39,600 bases of DNA from positions 1 through 39,600 of IMG/VR virus record IMGVR_UViG_3300041809_000928; one strand, given 5' to 3'. The notes beneath the pieces were generated by a model. That model saw nothing but the letters and a program-made list of their open reading frames with translations, was not told the origin of the DNA and made no database searches. Both the position numbers and the translations under genes were made by a program. Source of the stretch: a virus. This document shows, piece by piece, positions 37,758 through 39,600 of this stretch (within the stretch, counting starts at the first letter, position 1; each line of letters starts with the position of its first letter).

Positions 37758-37949
37758 ATGAAGTTGCAAGAACACGGGTATCAACGGCAATGCCAGCACA
37801 TGGGCTGCACAAATCTAATCGATCCGAAACGGCGGACGGCGAAGTTTTGCTCTGATGCCTGCCGCCAGGCGGATGGTCGCGAGATGCGTAAGTTACGGCC
37901 TCCGGTACTTTGCTCGCGTTGCAGAGAGGCTCTAAGTCACAAGGATTAA
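37758..37949 (+). CDS. zinc-finger protein, up to 63 aa
   Basis: The pattern CQHMGCTNLI, RRTAKFCSDACRQA is that of a small C-x4-C ... F-C-S-D-x-C-R-Q treble-clef zinc family known from phages and bacteria; CSRC follows near the end. The ribosome site GGAGG (37752-37756) is only 1 base from ATG 37758 but 7 bases from TTG 37764, so the true start may be that TTG and the protein 61 residues long. Confidence 0.68.
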   Translation: MKLQEHGYQRQCQHMGCTNLIDPKRRTAKFCSDACRQADGREMRKLRPPVLCSRCREALSHKD

Positions 37950-37951
37950 GT

Positions 37952-38470
37952 ATGTCGATCACAAATGCCCAACTCGGAAGGCTTCAGACTCTCTACTCGC
38001 AATTTGCCCGCCACGAGATAGATGTGGGCATAAGTCGAGAAGAGCGGATAGCTTGGGCGTCGCTTCGGCTTCGTAAGCCGGTGACGAGTTTCCGCGATCT
38101 CAGCGGCTCCGATGCGGGCTTCCTAATTGACGTGCTGCAGGGGAGCCTGGGCGTGAAGGCGCCGCTCAAGAGCCGGCCTAAACGCGCCCAGGCGCGCCGC
38201 GCGGGGTTGGATGGGCGTCACGATGGCCAGGAGTTCTCTAACGCGCCACAGATAGCCTCTGCGGCCGATCTGGCTCGCATTGAGGGAGCCTATGCACGCC
38301 TCGGTTGGGAGCGCTCGCAGTTCGACGCCTGGCTGCGCTCGCCGCGTTCGCCGCTGAAGCACAAGGCTGCGCCATCGATAGTTACGGTGGCCGATGCCAA
38401 CCATGTCTGGTGGGCGCTCAAAGGTATGCTGCAGCGCGCCGGTAAGTGGGAGAAAGAGAGGCCCGCATGA
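37952..38470 (+). CDS. GemA / DUF1018-like protein, 172 aa
   Basis: The N-terminal part (NAQLGRLQTLYSQFARHEID, REERIAWASLRLRKPVTSFR, DLSGSDAGFLIDVL) follows the pattern of the Mu gp16 (GemA) family, where a helical part precedes a short L-T/S-x-x-D-x-x-x-V-I-x-x-L end. The C-terminus DANHVWWALKGMLQR is also typical of longer members of this family. The protein lies near the end of the early operon, as gem in Mu. GemA changes host DNA topology and gene expression; the same role is inferred here. ATG follows AAGG. Confidence 0.68.
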   Translation: MSITNAQLGRLQTLYSQFARHEIDVGISREERIAWASLRLRKPVTSFRDLSGSDAGFLIDVLQGSLGVKAPLKSRPKRAQARRAGLDGRHDGQEFSNAPQIASAADLARIEGAYARLGWERSQFDAWLRSPRSPLKHKAAPSIVTVADANHVWWALKGMLQRAGKWEKERPA

Positions 38471-38715
38471 CAAGCTTCCGCCACGCCGATCAGTTATTGC
38501 TTCCGTGGAGCCCGCGCTTCTCTATCTCCACCGCGCGAGCTGCGGAGATCCTCGACGTGTCGATCCAGACGGTCACGCGTATGATAGAGGACGGCACACT
38601 GAAGGCTTACAAGGTCCGCGCCAAGCTCAACAGCCCATGGCGCATCAACTACGACTCACTGATGGCGCACATCGAACTTATCCACCAGAGCAATGGACTT
38701 GACCAGCGATTTTGA
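38467..38715 (+). CDS. excisionase-type (MerR-like HTH_17) DNA-binding protein, 82 aa
   Basis: ATG 38467 overlaps the preceding stop (ATGA). Residues 20-65 (FSISTARAAEILDVSIQTVT, RMIEDGTLKAYKVRAKLNSP, WRINYDSL) form the winged helix of the excisionase/HTH_17 family: S-x-x-x-A-A-x-x-L-x-V-S-x-x-T-V-x-R-x-I, then a basic wing. As the last early gene it might be the late-gene activator (the place of mor in Mu) or bind the phage right end close by. Confidence 0.8.
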   Translation: MTSFRHADQLLLPWSPRFSISTARAAEILDVSIQTVTRMIEDGTLKAYKVRAKLNSPWRINYDSLMAHIELIHQSNGLDQRF

Positions 38716-38794
38716 GACTATCTCAGGGCCTAAGTCTGGGCATAAGTTCGATAAGATAGAGTTATCCGGCTTCCTAACTCACAATCTAAGTCGT

Positions 38795-38854
38795 TTTTGG
38801 GGCGAAAATCGACCTTTTTTGGCCGGTTTTTGGCCCGGATTCGACGCCCCAAAA
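38795..38854. repeat. inverted repeat TTTTGGGGCG ... CGCCCCAAAA
   Basis: TTTTGGGGCG at 38795-38804 and CGCCCCAAAA at 38845-38854 are perfect 10-bp inverted copies 40 bases apart. The middle holds two GGCC-TTTTT-type runs. It could act as a bidirectional terminator at the end of the early operon, or be part of the phage end structure. Confidence 0.55.
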
Positions 38855-38877
38855 GCGCCGGCTTTCGGGTGCGCCTA

Positions 38878-39105
38878 CCGTTTTCCATAGTTCCGTTGGA
38901 TTTCGCCTAGATCGAGGTCTCGGATGGCGTTTTGAGGGAGTTCCGTTGGGGCTGGAGGGCGCTTCAGGCGGCGTCTGGCGCGGGGTTCTGAGGTTTTCCA
39001 CATTGGCGTTGTGGCGCCGTTTTAGCGAGTTCCGTTAGTTCCGTTGGATTCGGCCTGCGCTCAACGGTTTATCAATCACTTACGGCTGCGATCCAACGGA
39101 ACTCG
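38878..39105. repeat. repeated 22-23 bp elements, candidate transposase binding sites at right end
   Basis: Three directly repeated elements begin at 38878 (22 bp), 38927 (23 bp) and 39017 (22 bp). Each begins with C/G-CGTTTT, then 4-5 variable bases, then AGTTCCGTT and G or A, G. A second TTCCGTTGGATTCGG follows at 39039-39053, and an inverted copy ATCCAACGGAACTCG lies at 39091-39105. Length and uneven spacing resemble the R1-R3 transposase sites of Mu (about 22 bp each). The motif does not equal the Mu consensus, as expected for a distant transposase. Confidence 0.55.
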
Positions 39106-39224
39106 CCGCCGCCAGTGCAACCGAACGGCTGTATCGCGGTCCGCCGCTCGCGCTGTGAAAAACCCGCTATCACCCGCGCCAATCCCGCCGATTCCCGCCG
39201 CCGTCCGCGACATCCCCCCAGTGC

Positions 39225-39241
39225 AATACAATTTCTGTATT
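39225..39241. promoter_or_regulatory. operator-like palindrome upstream of host dehydrogenase gene
   Basis: AATACA-ATTTC-TGTATT is a perfect 6-bp inverted repeat with 5-bp spacer; the outer bases GTG and CAC nearly extend it. It lies 12 bases before the possible -35 box. A TetR- or GntR-type regulator of fatty acid degradation genes is a reasonable guess only. Confidence 0.4.
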
Positions 39242-39253
39242 CACACCTGCCTT

Positions 39254-39282
39254 TTCGCACTATTCCTCCGGCCTGCTACACT
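39254..39282 (+). promoter_or_regulatory. possible promoter of host dehydrogenase gene
   Basis: TTCGCA (39254-39259), 17 bases, TACACT (39277-39282). The -10 box is good, the -35 box weak. The gene's ribosome site GGGAGG lies at 39297-39302, 8 bases before the ATG. Confidence 0.4.
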
Positions 39283-39310
39283 CCCTGTTGTGTTTTGGGA
39301 GGACTTTGTC

Positions 39311-39600
39311 ATGGCCGAGATTCAGACCGTTGGAGTGGTAGGCGCGGGTACGATGGGTTCCGGCATCGCCCATGTCTTTGCCCGCGCGGGCTTTCGCGTG
39401 CTGCTGTGTGACGTGGAGCAGTGCTTTCTGAGCCGCGCCGTTGCGCAAATTCGCGCCAACCTGGGCCGCGAAGCCGCCAAGGGCAAGCTGTCCGAGGCCC
39501 AAATCGAGCCCACTCTTGCCCGCATCCAGACCACGCTGGACCGCGAGGCGCTTGCCGGCGCCGACATTGCCGTTGAAGCCGCATCAGAGCGCTTTGAAGT
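39311..39600 (+). CDS. 3-hydroxyacyl-CoA (3-hydroxybutyryl-CoA) dehydrogenase, N-terminal part
   Basis: The 96 visible residues begin AEIQTVGVVGAGTMGSGIAH, with the Rossmann motif G-x-G-x-x-G and the GAGTMG form typical of the NAD-binding domain of 3-hydroxyacyl-CoA dehydrogenases, followed by FARAGFRVLLCD, where the acidic residue binds the NAD ribose. The helix-rich segment (NLGREAAKGKLSEAQIEPTL) and DIAVEAASE are likewise typical. It oxidises 3-hydroxyacyl-CoA to 3-ketoacyl-CoA in beta-oxidation or butyrate-type pathways, in the cytoplasm. It is the only host gene in the window and runs off its right edge. Confidence 0.94.
   Translation, partial: MAEIQTVGVVGAGTMGSGIAHVFARAGFRVLLCDVEQCFLSRAVAQIRANLGREAAKGKLSEAQIEPTLARIQTTLDREALAGADIAVEAASERFE

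Larger units (their letters stand above)
1..39105. mobile_element. Mu-like transposable prophage (partial, left end outside window)
   Basis: A MuA-type transposase, a MuB-type ATPase, a Ner-like regulator and a repressor sit beside a full set of head, tail and lysis genes. The transposition block is at the right and reads rightward. All lysis and virion genes read leftward, so the two halves diverge from a control region near 28.66 kb. This resembles the divergent layout known from BcepMu rather than the single-direction layout of Mu. A tape measure protein with lambda-type tail-tip genes and no contractile sheath gene point to a siphovirus tail. The exact right end is not resolved: repeated elements stop at about 39105 and a host gene starts at 39311. 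No terminal duplication can be checked because the left end is missing. Confidence 0.93.
38716..39310. other. gene-free stretch holding phage right end and host promoter
   Basis: No supported gene lies in these 595 bases. From left to right it holds a short dyad TGAGA-CTA-TCTCA (38713-38725) next to the last early stop, a long-range inverted repeat (38795-38854), three long related elements with the core AGTTCCGTT (38878-39038), an inverted copy (39091-39105), a GC-rich part without signs, a palindrome (39225-39241) and a possible promoter (39254-39282). The host-phage border must be in here but I cannot point to the base. Confidence 0.6.

Noticed and set aside
1-39600. CRISPR arrays, tRNA or rRNA genes, insertion sequences, diversity-generating retroelement
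   Set aside because: No regular repeat-spacer row, no cloverleaf with CCA-type end, no second transposase and no reverse transcriptase or paired template/variable repeat were found by reading.

Overview
The window is almost entirely one Mu-like transposable prophage with a siphovirus-type virion, followed by the first 290 bases of a host 3-hydroxyacyl-CoA dehydrogenase gene. The host is a GC-rich Gram-negative bacterium. The Ig-like repeat style of the tail fibre suggests Acidobacteriota, but that is an inference; only the host gene and base composition speak to it directly. The prophage left end lies outside the window, because the tail fibre gene runs off base 1. The right end lies somewhere in the gene-free stretch 38716-39310.

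Layout. From about 28.65 kb leftwards everything is on the minus strand. In transcription order this is: an XRE-type repressor (28175-28654); two small unknown genes; a lysis block (GH24 endolysin, one-TM coiled-coil protein, small membrane proteins, 25362-27220); two small genes and a lipoprotein PLD-type nuclease (24127-25174); two small pre-packaging genes; terminase small and large subunits, portal, Mu F-like head protein, a ChaB-like protein, a protease-scaffold-major capsid fusion, a decoration-like protein, connector and completion proteins; tail tube, chaperone-like proteins, a 1145-residue tape measure, three tail-tip proteins, and finally the fibre genes. From 28718 rightwards everything is on the plus strand: a Ner/Cro-like regulator with a TTG start, a small DNA-binding-like protein, a MuA-type DDE transposase, a MuB-type ATPase, and about 20 small, mostly overlapping early genes, many with zinc-ribbon cysteine clusters. 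These include a degenerate response-regulator receiver, an ASCH protein, a GemA/DUF1018-like protein and an excisionase-like HTH protein.

Control. The 63-bp gap between repressor and Ner-like gene holds a clear early promoter (TTGACA, 17 bp, TATGCT) with a perfect 17-bp palindrome over its spacer and -10 box, a textbook lysis-lysogeny switch. In the late region many gene junctions carry long, perfect inverted repeats; one has a T-rich tract and looks like a real terminator. A double GGAAT-N3-ATTCC element precedes the packaging genes. A 280-bp leader full of stem-loops plus a 5 x 7 bp repeat precedes the endolysin gene.

The most unusual items are the protease-capsid fusion with a strong internal ribosome binding site, the lipoprotein nuclease in a late phage operon, a tail fibre with an apparent secretion signal, the endolysin leader, the receiver/ASCH pair, and repeated 22-23 bp elements near the right end that could be transposase binding sites. 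All assignments come from reading the sequence; no database search was done.
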